From Pisolithus tinctorius (lineage: Eukaryota; Basidiomycota; Agaricomycetes; Boletales; Pisolithaceae), in NCBI GenBank assembly GCA_024663395.1, contig JANFAH010000006.1, positions 1,178,001-1,242,000 of the forward strand: a stretch of DNA of 64,000 nucleotides. The letters run 5' to 3'. A program made the position numbers and the translations under genes. Below, in pieces: positions 41,829-52,533 of this stretch; position 1 is the stretch's first letter, and the number at the start of each line of letters is the position of its first letter. The notes beneath the pieces were generated by a model that worked only from the letters and a program-made list of their open reading frames with translations, was not told the origin of the DNA and did no database searches.

Positions 41829-41840
41829 GGTTATGAGCCC
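41829..41840 (+). other. Primer-binding site of copia plus copy (half-tRNA type)
   Basis: GGTTATGAGCCC directly follows the LTR and is complementary to the anticodon arm of initiator tRNA-Met, identical to the site in the minus copy. Confidence 0.75.
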
Positions 41841-41892
41841 CACTCTCACACTCTAATTCTGAAAGAGTTAATATGCAGCATCAATACCCACT

Positions 41893-43167
41893 ATGGTGAA
41901 AGATGATCATTCCTTACAAGTCCCAACCCTAAATACAGACAGAAGCAACTGGCTATACTACAAGGCTTGGGTTGAATGGGCTGTCAGCTCAAAAGGGCTG
42001 ATCAGACACCTGACTGGCTTGGATGTGAAACCAGAGGACCCTTCAGCAGGGAAAGACTCCTCCTGGAAGCCCACAGCCACAGAGCAAAAACTTGTTAGCA
42101 AATACCCAGAAAAACTTCAGCAATGGGCTAAGGATGATGGATATGTCAAGCAAGTGATCACTGTGTCACTCCTGGAATCTCTGTTCCTTCAAGTGCTGAA
42201 GGAAGAGACTGCAAAGAGTGTGTGGGGTGTCCTCACTGATCTTTTCCAAAATTGCTCTCACATCATCACAATTGATCTGCAGAGAAAACTCCAAGAATCC
42301 CACTGTGCAGAAAAAGGTGATGTCTGCACTCACTTCAACAAGATGCACACACTGTGTGAACAACTTGCCATGCTTGGACTGTCAATCACAGATGACAACT
42401 TTGCAGCCATCATCCTCAGTTCACTTCCCACTTCTTACAACTCCAACCTTGCAGCTATGACATCTTTGGCCCTAGTCATGCAAAAGGACCTATCTCTGGA
42501 CTTCATCATTAAAGTAATTTCTGATGAATATGATAGGCACCAAACATGGACAAAAAGGGGCAACTCTGGAAACTCTGGAAATTCTGAAGATGAGGCTTAC
42601 TCAGCAAAGGATGGAAAGAAGCCAAATTGTGAAAACTGCAGAAAGAAAGGTCATACAAAAGACCAATGCTGGGAAGAGGGTGGCAGAAAAGCTGGGCAAG
42701 TGCCCAAGTGGTTCCAGAACAAGGGAAAAGGGAAAAAGAAGGAGAAAGGCACTGGAAAAGTGGCCACAGCAGCCAGTGCATCAGCCAGCTCAAGTGCACA
42801 GACCAGCACTGACTCCAAACCCAATGGAGTTTGGCTAGCACACCTGCAGGATGACAATTGGCTAACAGAAATCATGGAGGAAGAAATTCTGAACCCCCAG
42901 GACATTGTTAATGATGAAGAAGACACATACATGAACAACTATGACCATGCTCTGCTTGCAGGCGAAAACCTAAATTCCACAGAAGAGACCATCCTGTTCA
43001 ACTCTGGCACTTCACATCATATGTCCTCCTACCAGAGCAAATTCCTCAATTACAAGCCAATCATACCCAAACCTATCACTGTGGCTGACAACCACACCTT
43101 TCACACCATTGGAAAAGGTGACCTTGCAATCTCACTCCCAAACAGCACTGCACAAACCCACATTTGA
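41893..43167 (+). CDS. gag-protease of copia plus copy
   Basis: Uninterrupted 424-codon frame, the same length as the minus copy. Contains the gag core (SNWLYYKAWVEWAVSSKGLI), a knuckle CENCRKKGHTKDQCW (one Cys-spaced CCHC, with GKK changed to RKK), and the protease box ILFNSGTSHHMSS, where the catalytic Asp of DSG is Asn. It ends at TGA 43165-43167 (after TAQTHI) in the middle of the expected gag-pol frame. Confidence 0.88.
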   Translation: MVKDDHSLQVPTLNTDRSNWLYYKAWVEWAVSSKGLIRHLTGLDVKPEDPSAGKDSSWKPTATEQKLVSKYPEKLQQWAKDDGYVKQVITVSLLESLFLQVLKEETAKSVWGVLTDLFQNCSHIITIDLQRKLQESHCAEKGDVCTHFNKMHTLCEQLAMLGLSITDDNFAAIILSSLPTSYNSNLAAMTSLALVMQKDLSLDFIIKVISDEYDRHQTWTKRGNSGNSGNSEDEAYSAKDGKKPNCENCRKKGHTKDQCWEEGGRKAGQVPKWFQNKGKGKKKEKGTGKVATAASASASSSAQTSTDSKPNGVWLAHLQDDNWLTEIMEEEILNPQDIVNDEEDTYMNNYDHALLAGENLNSTEETILFNSGTSHHMSSYQSKFLNYKPIIPKPITVADNHTFHTIGKGDLAISLPNSTAQTHI

Positions 43168-45028
43168 CTCAAAGACATGCTCTATGCTCCCAAGATGGGA
43201 ATTACACTCGTTTCTGTCAGCAAACTTGATGTTGCTGGGTATGCAGCATTATTCCAAGACAAGCATTGTCAAATTTTCGATGCTCAGAAAAAGAAAGTAG
43301 CCAAAATTCTGATGCAGAAAGGCCTCTACCTCCTCAAATGAGCTCGTCACACCTTTGCAGGCCTAGCCAAGGCCACAGAATCCTTAACCATGGAGGAGAT
43401 TCACATCAGGCTTGGCCACATCACTCCTGAAGCCATCTGGCACATGCTCAAGGATGGCACAATCACCAGAATTAAGCTGGATGAAGCACATTCCACCATG
43501 GGCACATGCAATTCATGTGAATATGCCAAAGCAACCTGGAAGCCCATTGGGAAGGAGCATGACCCACCCTGCCATGAACATCAGGGTGACAAGGTCCACA
43601 CAGATCTCTGGGGACCTTCTCTGGTCCAAACCCCTGGCCACAGTCAGTACTACATGTCATTCACAGACAACCACACCTGCTACACCAAGCTGTACCTCCA
43701 GAAGATGAAAGCTGAGACCTTCACATCGTACAAGGCCTATGAAGCATGGCTGAACATGCAGTTCAATACCAAAGTCAAGCGACTTCACTCAGATCATGGG
43801 GGAGAGTATCTTAGTGCGGAATTTTCGGAATATCTGAAATCCCAAGGCACAGAACGATGCATAACCATCCATGATACCCCTGAACACAATGGAGTTGCAG
43901 AATGACTCAATAGAACACTCATTGAGCATGTACGTGTGATGATTCATGCCAGTGGCCTACCCAAGAACCTCTGGGGGGAGGCCATTATGCATGCTACTTG
44001 GCTCAAAAACCACTTGTCAACTTGCCATCTAGGCACAAAAACTCCCTATGAAATGCTCTACCAAAGACCACCCAACCTCTCAAAAATTCTGGTCTGGGGA
44101 TGTCGTGTCAAGGTCCATGACACCTCTGGCTCCAAGCTAGACATGTGAGCCTGAGACAGACACTGGGTAGGTTTTGACCCTGAGAGCAATGGCCACCACA
44201 TCTACTGGCCTGACACACGAGCAATTGGAATTGAACAAAGTGTCATTTTCAAGCACCAAGATGTGTCTGTACCACATGGTGTGCCACTCAAGGGGGAACA
44301 GGGGAATTCCAACACCTCAGAAAGAAATTCCGAAGCCTCAAAACGAAATTCTGCAGCTTCACAAGGAAATTCCGAGGCCCCACAGATAGTCAAGCAACCC
44401 ACTGAAGCAACTTTGGAAATTCCAAGACTCATTTCAGACCCACTCAGAGAGAATATTGAAACACCTCCACCTCAACCTCGTTGTTCCACTCACCAGCACT
44501 TCAAATCAGACTATATGAGGTGCCAACATGCAGGGGAAGGCACTCATGATGGGCACATCCCTCTCAACTTTGTAAAAGAACTCCAAGAGAGCAATAGCAA
44601 CCCAAACAGCCCAAAATCCCAAGAAAATGCTACCTATGTATTCAACAAAGAACTAGCTGCCAATGAAGACAACACCAACATTGTGTATGCTATGGTTGCA
44701 GGGATGGCCAAAGCTGAAGGGCTGGACCCATCAACAGTCCATGAGGTGAAATCCTGAGCTGACTGGCCAAAGTGGCAAAATGCCATAAATGCGGAATTAA
44801 AGAGCCTAGAGGAAGTGCATACCTGGGATGTCATTGAGTGCCCCAAAGGTGCAAACATCATAGGATGCAAATGGGTCTTCAAGATCAAATGCAACACCAC
44901 TGGAGAAATTGAGAAGTACAAGGCCCACCTAGTTGCTAAGGGCTACTCTCAGATCCAGGGTGTTGGCTATGATGAAACATATGCTCCTGTTGCAAGACTC
45001 ACATCTCCTGCACCATACTAGCAATCGC

Positions 45029-46843
45029 TGTCACACACCAAAGGTGTTGTGGACATGGTTACAGCTGACTCTGCCTAACTCATTGACAAGTTTCACACAA
45101 TGCCCATGCATGCAGATGAAGACTAAAGGCCTCATGTGTAGAAAGACTGCTGGACATGAGCAGTCATCAGTGCTAAAGAGAGAAGAGGAAGCAAGTTAAG
45201 CATGCATTAAAGGTTTTTAGTGCCTGTGTACAGCATTCCAGTTTTCATCATATCTCCACCATTTCCAAAGATATCAACTCTGTTCTCACACTCGCTTAAA
45301 GTGCTCAGCCATGTGATTCTGCCTTCCAAATTTGGAGAGGATCCTCACACCCTATGCATTTCTACAGCACTCCATCCATCAGACACTCATCAATCATGGC
45401 TGCCTCTTTGTCGATCATCTCGCTTGCCTCATTTGCCAGAGACAGTGGCTACATATATCTGCCAGGTGTTCCCACCAGCTTTCGTCCTGAAGCCCCCTGG
45501 TTCATCCCATCATTGTCAGCCCCATCTCATCCCATGCAGCTTGGTCAGCATGTTCTCCTCATCAGCATGACTTCCAGAAGGACATTCTTTGGTTGCCTCA
45601 GGTCTGTCACTCAGTTAGAGAGGTCTTATGTGGTCATTTCGGTCTCCCCAGTTGATGAAGCATATGGATCATTCCTCCCTGCTCCCTGCACCATCTTTAT
45701 TCCAATCTCATCCATCATTCTTCCTGCATTGTGACAGCTGCAGCATAATCTACTGTTCTCCAGCCTCCCTGATCACATTCATGATGAGTATGACATACAT
45801 CTTGCCTTCTTACTGCAGGATCCAGCAGAAGATGTCCCCCCTTCTCCTCCTCCTCCATCAGAGCCCTGTCCATGAAGCTTTTGTTAACTTCACTGAGAGG
45901 ATGAAAGAGTGGGAGACATGATCACTTATGCTCCCATTGCCCCACAGACCCCCAATGCCCTAGCCCCTTTGATGCCTGACTCATGCCCTTCAATTCTGGA
46001 ATTAATACTTCCCTATCTGGAAACACCATCCATCTGTCATGCCATCTTTGGATCTAGAGATGTCTCCACTGAGATCTGACTTGCATCACCACCCCCTAAT
46101 GTGATATCAGTGCACTTACTCAGTTTCTGACTCCATTTGACTCATTCTGTGATATTTTGGCTGTCCTTGACTTGTTCATTGCCAATACTTACCAATCTTC
46201 TTTGCTTGCTTACTTTTCATTTCTCACTTACTCATCATGATTACTCAGTCCTTACTCATAACTTACCAAGCATTTGTGCCTTGTTTGTCACAAGCTGTGC
46301 TCCCCCCACAGTATATAAACCCCCATGTACTTAGCTACACCCCAAGTGAATCAGAAGTCACTCAGCAGTCAGTTCAGTGCATAACTCATCATTGACAGTT
46401 GAGGCTCATTCAGAAGAGTCTATCTGTCATCATTCATATACTTGGTAGTTGAGGCTCATTTGGAAGGGTCTATCTACCACCATCCATCATCTGCAGTCCA
46501 CCCCATGCTTAGTCAGCAGTCTTTGCTTGGTCATCCCACTACTCCTGCATAACTCAACATCAACTTGTGCCAGGAGCACATTTTTATCAAAGTCCATTGT
46601 TCCAGAAGTCCTTTCAGCTGAACACCTCCACTCTGTTCAGCATCCCCCTTTCAGTCATCATCCATTCATCTACTCCTGCATAACTTGTCAACAACTTGCA
46701 CTAGGAGCACCTGCCATTGAAATTCCCCCACACTAGATCTTTCTGCACTCCAGGTTCCACAGAGGCAAACCACCACTTGCACATCATTTGTCTTTTGTGT
46801 TGGTTTTGGTTGGTTTTCACCACCTTTCCACACTTTGACTCAC
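45029..46843 (+). repeat. Solo-LTR-like insertion in copia RT (1815 bp)
   Basis: It interrupts RT between A-I-A and A-H-N-D-W-D. Flanks are ATCGC (45024-45028) and ATCAC (46844-46848), a 5-bp duplication if one CpG has decayed. It starts TGTCAC. TATATAAA at 46312-46319 is followed 33 nt later by AGTGAATCAGA (46345), the promoter layout of the other Ty3 LTRs here. No coding domain was recognised. The right end (GACTCAC) is not a clean CA, so boundary and class are provisional. Confidence 0.55.
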
Positions 46844-48022
46844 ATCACTGCACACAATGACTGGGATATCAATGTATTCAATTTCCACTCAGCATTCCTC
46901 AATGGCAAACTCAGAGATGGTGAAGACATCTACATGGAGCTCCCTGAGGGCTACACTGTAGGGCGGAATTTTTTCCATCCAGTTGGGAAGTTAAATGTCA
47001 CATTATATGGCTTGAAACAAGGCACACTTTGGTGGTACCAGAAGCTATGTGCCACCCTAGCAGATCTTGGGCTCACCAGGGCACATGCAGACTGGGGAGT
47101 ATTCTATGGTCACATAGGGTCAGAAATCCTCATCCTTGCCAGCCACATCAATGACTGCACTGTAACAGGCAGTTCCCCATTGTTAATTCACTCATTCAAA
47201 CAGGAGATAAGCACTCATTTTAAAATCTCCAACCTAGGGCCCATCAGTTGGCTACTTGGGATGAAGGTGACATGGAACAGAGAAGCCCACTCCATATCAC
47301 TATCCCAGCAGTCCTACATTGAGGCCATCCTGATGAAATATAACCTCACTGACTGCAAGCCTGCTGCAATTCCAATGGACCCCAGAATAAAACTCTCTCA
47401 CAGAGAAATTCCACAGCCAGCCAAAGAAGCTGCATGCATGAAGAACATACCCTACCACGCTGCTGTAGGCTCCCTCATGCACCTCACTGTTGGAACATGC
47501 CCAGACATTGCATTCACTGTCTCCACAGTCGTGCAGTTCAACAATGCACCCAACATGACTCACTGGGAAACTGTAAAGTGAATCTACAGGTATATTGCAG
47601 GCACAAAAGCACTCACTTTGACATTTGGAAATACAGAACGAGGCCTCAAGGGCTATACTGATGCAGATGGAGCTTTTCAGGAGCATTGACATGCTATAAG
47701 CAGATATGCCTATCTACTGGATGGAGGAGCTATCAGTTGGGCTTCATGGAAACAAGAACTTGTAATGCTCTCCACTGCTGAAGTGGAGTACATCGCAGCA
47801 ACTCACACAGCCAAAGAGGGCCTGTGGCTTCAATGACTCATCAGGGAAGTTTTCCGACCACTCAAACACCCTATCCCACTGTATTCCAACAGTCAATCCA
47901 CCATTGCACTCACCAAAGATGGCAGCTACTGTGCTCACACCAAGCACATCGATATATGATACCATTTCATTTGTTTCACTGTGGAAAACCATTCCTTTCA
48001 TTTAATTTATTGTCCTACTGAC

Positions 48023-48926
48023 TGTGAAGTACAGGTTTACCCTCGGAGTGACCGGGCTTCAAGACCAGGTGACAGGGGCCAAGTCCGAGTGGCCAGAATC
48101 AAGGCCAGGAGACAGGGGCCAAGTCCGAGTAGACCGGAGTCAAGGCCAGAGGTCAGGGGCTAAGTCCGGAGGACCCGACTTAAGGCCGGGAGCACGGGAA
48201 TAAGACTGGTAGCATGGGAAACCGACCAGTGTTGGAGTGCGCACAAGGGGAAGCCGGTCCAGGGTTGGATCTACCTCCCTTGGTCTCAGCTTATGTGCTG
48301 TACCCTTATGCAAGCCGGGGAGAGGTCCGGGACAGGGGCCGGGGATAGCTTAAGGCTCGGCCTTAGCTATAGAGTAGTCTCGAGGGGTAGTACGGAGTTG
48401 AGGGTAATACTTAGTTGATATTCTGACTGAGGGTGCTACAAAGTATGTACAGGGGTTAAATACATGAGGCCAGTCCGGAGTAAAGAACATGAAGCCGGAC
48501 TTGTGAATAAGCTATTAGCAAGATGATTAGCAAGAGTGAAGACAGCCACAGGGGCTGTGCAGAGACTAATAGCTAAAGTCCGGGTGACCGGCATACCGGG
48601 GTCAGACACAGGATTTGTACAGTAAGCAAAGTCAGATGAATGGGCTAGACTAAATATAGTACAAACAAAGGGAAACAGACCGGAGTTATGTCCGGGTGAC
48701 CCGGACATAGACCTAGGAGGACCGGGGTGGAGCAGCGCAAGGCTGGGAGGCCGAAATGGACCGGAGATAGGGGTAAAACACCGGACTTGAGTTATGCAGG
48801 CCGCAGTTGAGTTATCTAGGGCCGGGATTGGGTTTTCTAGGCCGGACTAGGACCGGAGTTGACCGGAGTTAGGGGCTAGGGGTCCGGGCTGGGCTGAGTC
48901 CGAGTCCGAGAGTCATGGATATGACA
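48023..48926 (-). repeat. Solo LTR, family F, young copy (904 bp) in copia RNase H end
   Basis: TGTGAAGTACAGG to GGATATGACA, flanked by CTGAC (48018-48022, 48927-48931). Aligns along its length with 31818-32719 but keeps many CpG (CTCGGAGTGACCGGGC, TCCGAGT, GCCGGGAGCACGGG) where the old copy has TG or CA. Oriented minus by its promoter layout. Confidence 0.95.
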
Positions 48927-49025
48927 CTGACGACATGGTCGCTGATACCCTTACCAAACCTTTACCTAGCATCAAGGCAAAACACTTTGCATCTGCACTT
49001 GGACTTCATTCCAATTGAGGGGGAG

Positions 49026-49313
49026 TGTCGAGAATGTGATCCAGAATTATGGTAGCATCTCAGAGTTTTGCCCAGAGGGCTTGGAATTTCTCCCCAACCC
49101 TTGGAATTAAATTCCAATGTCAACATGCTTACTAATTACTGTACTATAAATTTTCTGCACCATTGTTTTCCACCTCAGTGACTACTTTGTACACTGAGGT
49201 GAGTATAGCTAGATTCCCACTTGTTTACTTGGTACTGACATAGTGTAGAAACTCATACCTTCAATACTAATATAGTGACTACTTCATACACTGAGAAACT
49301 CATACCTTTGTTA
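49026..49313 (+). repeat. 3' LTR of copia plus copy (288 bp)
   Basis: TGTCGAGAATG to CTTTGTTA; followed by the ACTTC duplication. Confidence 0.94.
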
Positions 49314-50529
49314 ACTTCCTCATCACATCCCTCACCCATACCTGTACATTGTCTGCAACTATCAAGAAGTGAAATCAAAGCATAGATGAGGGAGGTGCTA
49401 GGGGAGGTTCTGGATGTGGTTGTCCCATATGTTGGTGCCAGCATGGGTCCTTTTATGAGTTTATCTCAGATACATCTGTGCACCTCATTGGCATTGAGGC
49501 AGGAGGCAAGGATGCACATGGATAGATTGCTTCTGGTTCCCACTTTGTGCCTTGAGATGGTGAGGCACACACACTGCGAACTCTACAAATGGGTAGGTAC
49601 ATCTACATTTTCTGCAACTGACTCCACCTTCCCTATCGAGTTCAACATTACACTGCTGATGTTTATCGCAGCTGACTGTTCCCCTGATACTGGCACCAGG
49701 CTACCAGTCTTCATCAGTAACTACTATGGCACAATACTGATTCTGGGCAGAGCCTTGCAATGAACTATTATATGGCCAAATGCAGGCTGGGTGTCTGGAG
49801 GGCTCTTGTTAGTGGAGGGATGGGAGAGAGCAGAGTGGTGGTAGTTGGGACAAGGGATGTCACCAAGTTCAGAAGGCATATCAGTGAGGTGCTGACAGAT
49901 TCCAAGCAACTTGTCACACCCACAGAAGAGAATAAGCATTTTATAGTGTGATTTCCAACCCTCCAAAATCAAAGTTACTTTTGTGTCTCTCTTCAGTCAC
50001 AGCATGCTCGCTTACAACACTAGTTGAAGTGATAGGTAGCAACCACCTACATTCTTGCTTTGTGTATGTTAAAGTCCTAAAGTCAATGAATAGGAATAAT
50101 GTATGGGAAACTGGTGTGAGACCATCAAGGACTGAAGCTCTTCCAGTGCACCTGTGCCCAACACTGGGGATAGGTATGGTACTGGATGAACAAGTTGTTG
50201 ATTTGCAATGCCCTCCTGCATATCACAGTATCATACAAGTAACTTCATATAGTTCATCAATTTGTGAACATCATTGACATCATCTATGTAAGTTATTTAA
50301 GAAATGTCATCTGCCAGTGGCCCAAGAATGGAACCAGTAAATCATATGAAGGTATGCTTGTTCACTTTCTCTGAGGTGGAGAGCTGGTTGAGATTCATCC
50401 CAGTGTCCAAGTCTGCAGTGCCATGTGTGAGAGACCCCTCACCTACTAATACAATAGAGCTCCTGGTCTTCCCACCAGAAACATGATCCTTTCAAAAGTT
50501 TGGTTTGCATGAACTGAACATACATTCAG
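49314..50529. other. Unrecognised low-copy DNA
   Basis: Short ORFs on both strands (for example 49386-49763 plus). No family recognised. It is probably the continuation of the remnant at 41008-41536 on its left and introns or exons of the 7-TM gene on its right. Confidence 0.4.
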
Positions 50530-51600
50530 GTAATGAATGGTTTGTTGCGAGTCCAAACCCACTCTGATCCTGAAGACCATAGTGTCACACACATTACCCC
50601 CATGACAGTTACATAGCTGTTGATCAAGAGCAGCACTTCGCCAGTGGTCAGGATCCAGTCAGTCATGATAAAGATGATTTGTGCAATGTTGAAAATGAGA
50701 GGGAAAACAAAATTGGCAACAGATATATAGAAGATTCAATGGATATGGTCTGCAATGCTGCGCACTGCATGTTGGGACATGCATGAGTTATTCATACCCC
50801 CACAGAGATGCATGGTGGTATGCTCACCTCTATTTATCAACAATGTGTGGACATGGAGGTTGTAAAGGAAAAAGCTGATGGAGTACCTAGGAAAGATGTT
50901 CAATGCATCACATACAGTAGTAGATGGACACCAACTTACAAGTTGTCAATGATTTGCATTGTCCACTTGGCAATCATGTAAGGGTCATGGAACCAGGCAC
51001 TGGACTCATTATTCTGAGTGAGGGTGTTAGTCATTATTCCAGACCAAACATAGTCAAGAACAGCAATGGTCTGTGCAAAACATTACTCAGCAATGAAAAT
51101 AAATGTTGATGAAAAAACCCACAATAATGGCCACTCGAGCGCACTTGATGCAGAATGGGAGTGCAAATATTTTCACTAGAGTGGTGGGAGGCATACTGCC
51201 AAGGGGATAGAGAGCAAAGAGGCAAGTCAACAATATCGAGTCATACAGTAATGGCAAGAAGTAGAGGAACACAACTGTAGCAATGAAGACACTTGCTGAC
51301 ACCTGGCTGAATGGTTCCAATATGTACTTCAGAGTGGTCAAGCCCATCAATACACCCATGGCTAGGACATGACAGATAGCAAGCACATTTAGTTGGAATA
51401 TGAGGTGGCATCAGGACTCTTTGGTCGAGAGTGCAATAATGACAACAAAGAGGGTAAACAGACAGGCAGAGAAAGCAGTGGTTACCATGATGTAGTCGAA
51501 GCCTGGATGTATGGCATTCATGAACACAATAATGATAGCTTCTGAGTCCACTGTCAAGGACATTTGTGGGGTGATGCACCTGAATGAATACACACACATT
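50530..51600 (-). pseudogene. Decayed 7-transmembrane protein gene of a fungal receptor-like family
   Basis: Minus strand, from about 51600: FMNAIHPGFDYIMVTTAFSA then CLFTLFVVIIALST (first helices, with a TGA after STKES); IFQLNVLAICHVLAMGVLMG; VFIATVVFLYFLPLLYDSIL and LTCLFALYPLGSMPPTTLVK; CARVAIIVGFFINIY. After a likely intron come ISFFLYNLHVHTLL and FYISVANFVFPLIFNIAQII, then LLLINSYVTVMGVMCVTLW. The order of hydrophobic segments and the motif order (HPGFDY, LLYDSIL-LFALYPP-like, NYVT-like) match an expanded basidiomycete 7-TM family I know as uncharacterised receptor-like proteins. Several stops mean it is dead. Confidence 0.62.
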
Positions 51601-51905
51601 AACTTAGATATACTCTACCACATGTACTGGGTGATTGATCATTGATTTGCACAGCCTGTGGTGGCAGAATCTATTGAGAAGACTGGTTTGAATCCCCTGA
51701 AGGGTTAGTGGCCACAGAGGAAAAGCCTAACAATGAAACCATATGGTTAACAGTTGGACACCTTTTCTCATGGTTTAAGAACACTTTTCATAATCCAGTG
51801 GCACCATTAAGCTGTGTCCCATTTCAGTCAGCCAGAAATGCAGGTGACATATGTAGGTGCTCCACTGGTACAATGGACTCAATAAACACACCTTGGAAAC
51901 CCTAC

Positions 51906-52391
51906 TGTTAAGTTCATGACCAGGACAGGGGTCAAAGGCCAAAGGCCAAGTGCTGGGTATGACAACCCTTGGTCTGAGCTCGTGTGCTAGACCCTTGTGC
52001 AAGCTGGGTTGAAGTCAGAGAGAGCCGAGGGGGGTCAGGAGCAAAAGCCAAGAGTTGTCTCAGGCTTAAGCTTAGGAGCAGAGGGTGAACTAGTTTGATA
52101 TTCAGACTGAGGAGCTAAGTACAATCTACGTAGGGTATATATACTGGAGACCAGCAACCTGAAGGCCAAGGTTACCAGTGAGGGACTAAATAGCTGTGCA
52201 AGGAACTAACTAAAGGTTAGACGAGGAAGCAGGGATTGGAGAGCCAAAGACAGACACTGCCTCAGCATAAGTGAGGGCAGTACAAAAGCTAACTAGAAAA
52301 GTATAGTAAGGAACAGAGTATGTCTCAGCATTTGGTGTTAGCTTGGCATTCTGAACCTAAGACTGAACCATGGTTTTCTTGGTATATGACA
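51906..52391 (-). repeat. 3' LTR of element E (486 bp)
   Basis: Same length as 58873-59358; substitutions are largely CG versus TG/CA (AGCCGAGGGG versus AGCTGAGGGG). Confidence 0.96.
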
Positions 52392-52533
52392 GTATCCCCC
52401 CCTTAGGGTCAAGCCCTTGAGACCCACCCTAAGGTACACAAGGTCAGCAGTTGCTGTGCCAATAGAACATGTGTTCCCTGGGGTTAAAAGGTGCATTTTT
52501 TGCGAAGACTGCTTTTCTCTCAACTTCTTCATC

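Larger units (their letters stand above)
43168..49018 (+). pseudogene. pol of copia plus copy (integrase, RT, RNase H), twice interrupted
   Basis: Integrase (from about 43390): IRLGHITPEAIWHM, CNSCEYAKA, VHTDLWGPS, LHSDHGGEYLS, then GVAE-TGA-LNRTLIEHV. RT: WVFKIKCNTTGEIEKYKAHL to YAPVARLTS, cut by the insertion 45029-46843, resuming HNDWDINVFNFHSAFLNGKL. The catalytic box reads ASHINDCTV (Asn for first Asp). RNase H is followed by the solo LTR 48023-48926, inserted within the last 25 codons (PTD, then DMVADTLTKPLPSIKAKHFA). Stop 49016-49018. TGA codons at 43165, about 43339, about 43903 and about 44755. Confidence 0.9.
41537..49313 (+). mobile_element. Ty1/copia element (plus copy) with two nested solo LTRs
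   Basis: LTRs 41537-41828 and 49026-49313, target duplication ACTTC (41532-41536, 49314-49318). Without the inserts at 45029-46843 and 48023-48926 the element is about 5.05 kb. Polypurine tract TTGAGGGGGAG abuts the 3' LTR. Same family as 19493-26812. Confidence 0.95.

Noticed and set aside
49386..49951. Plus-strand ORFs of 125 and 63 codons
   Set aside because: No recognisable motif and no intron structure; probably shadows of decayed minus-strand sequence.
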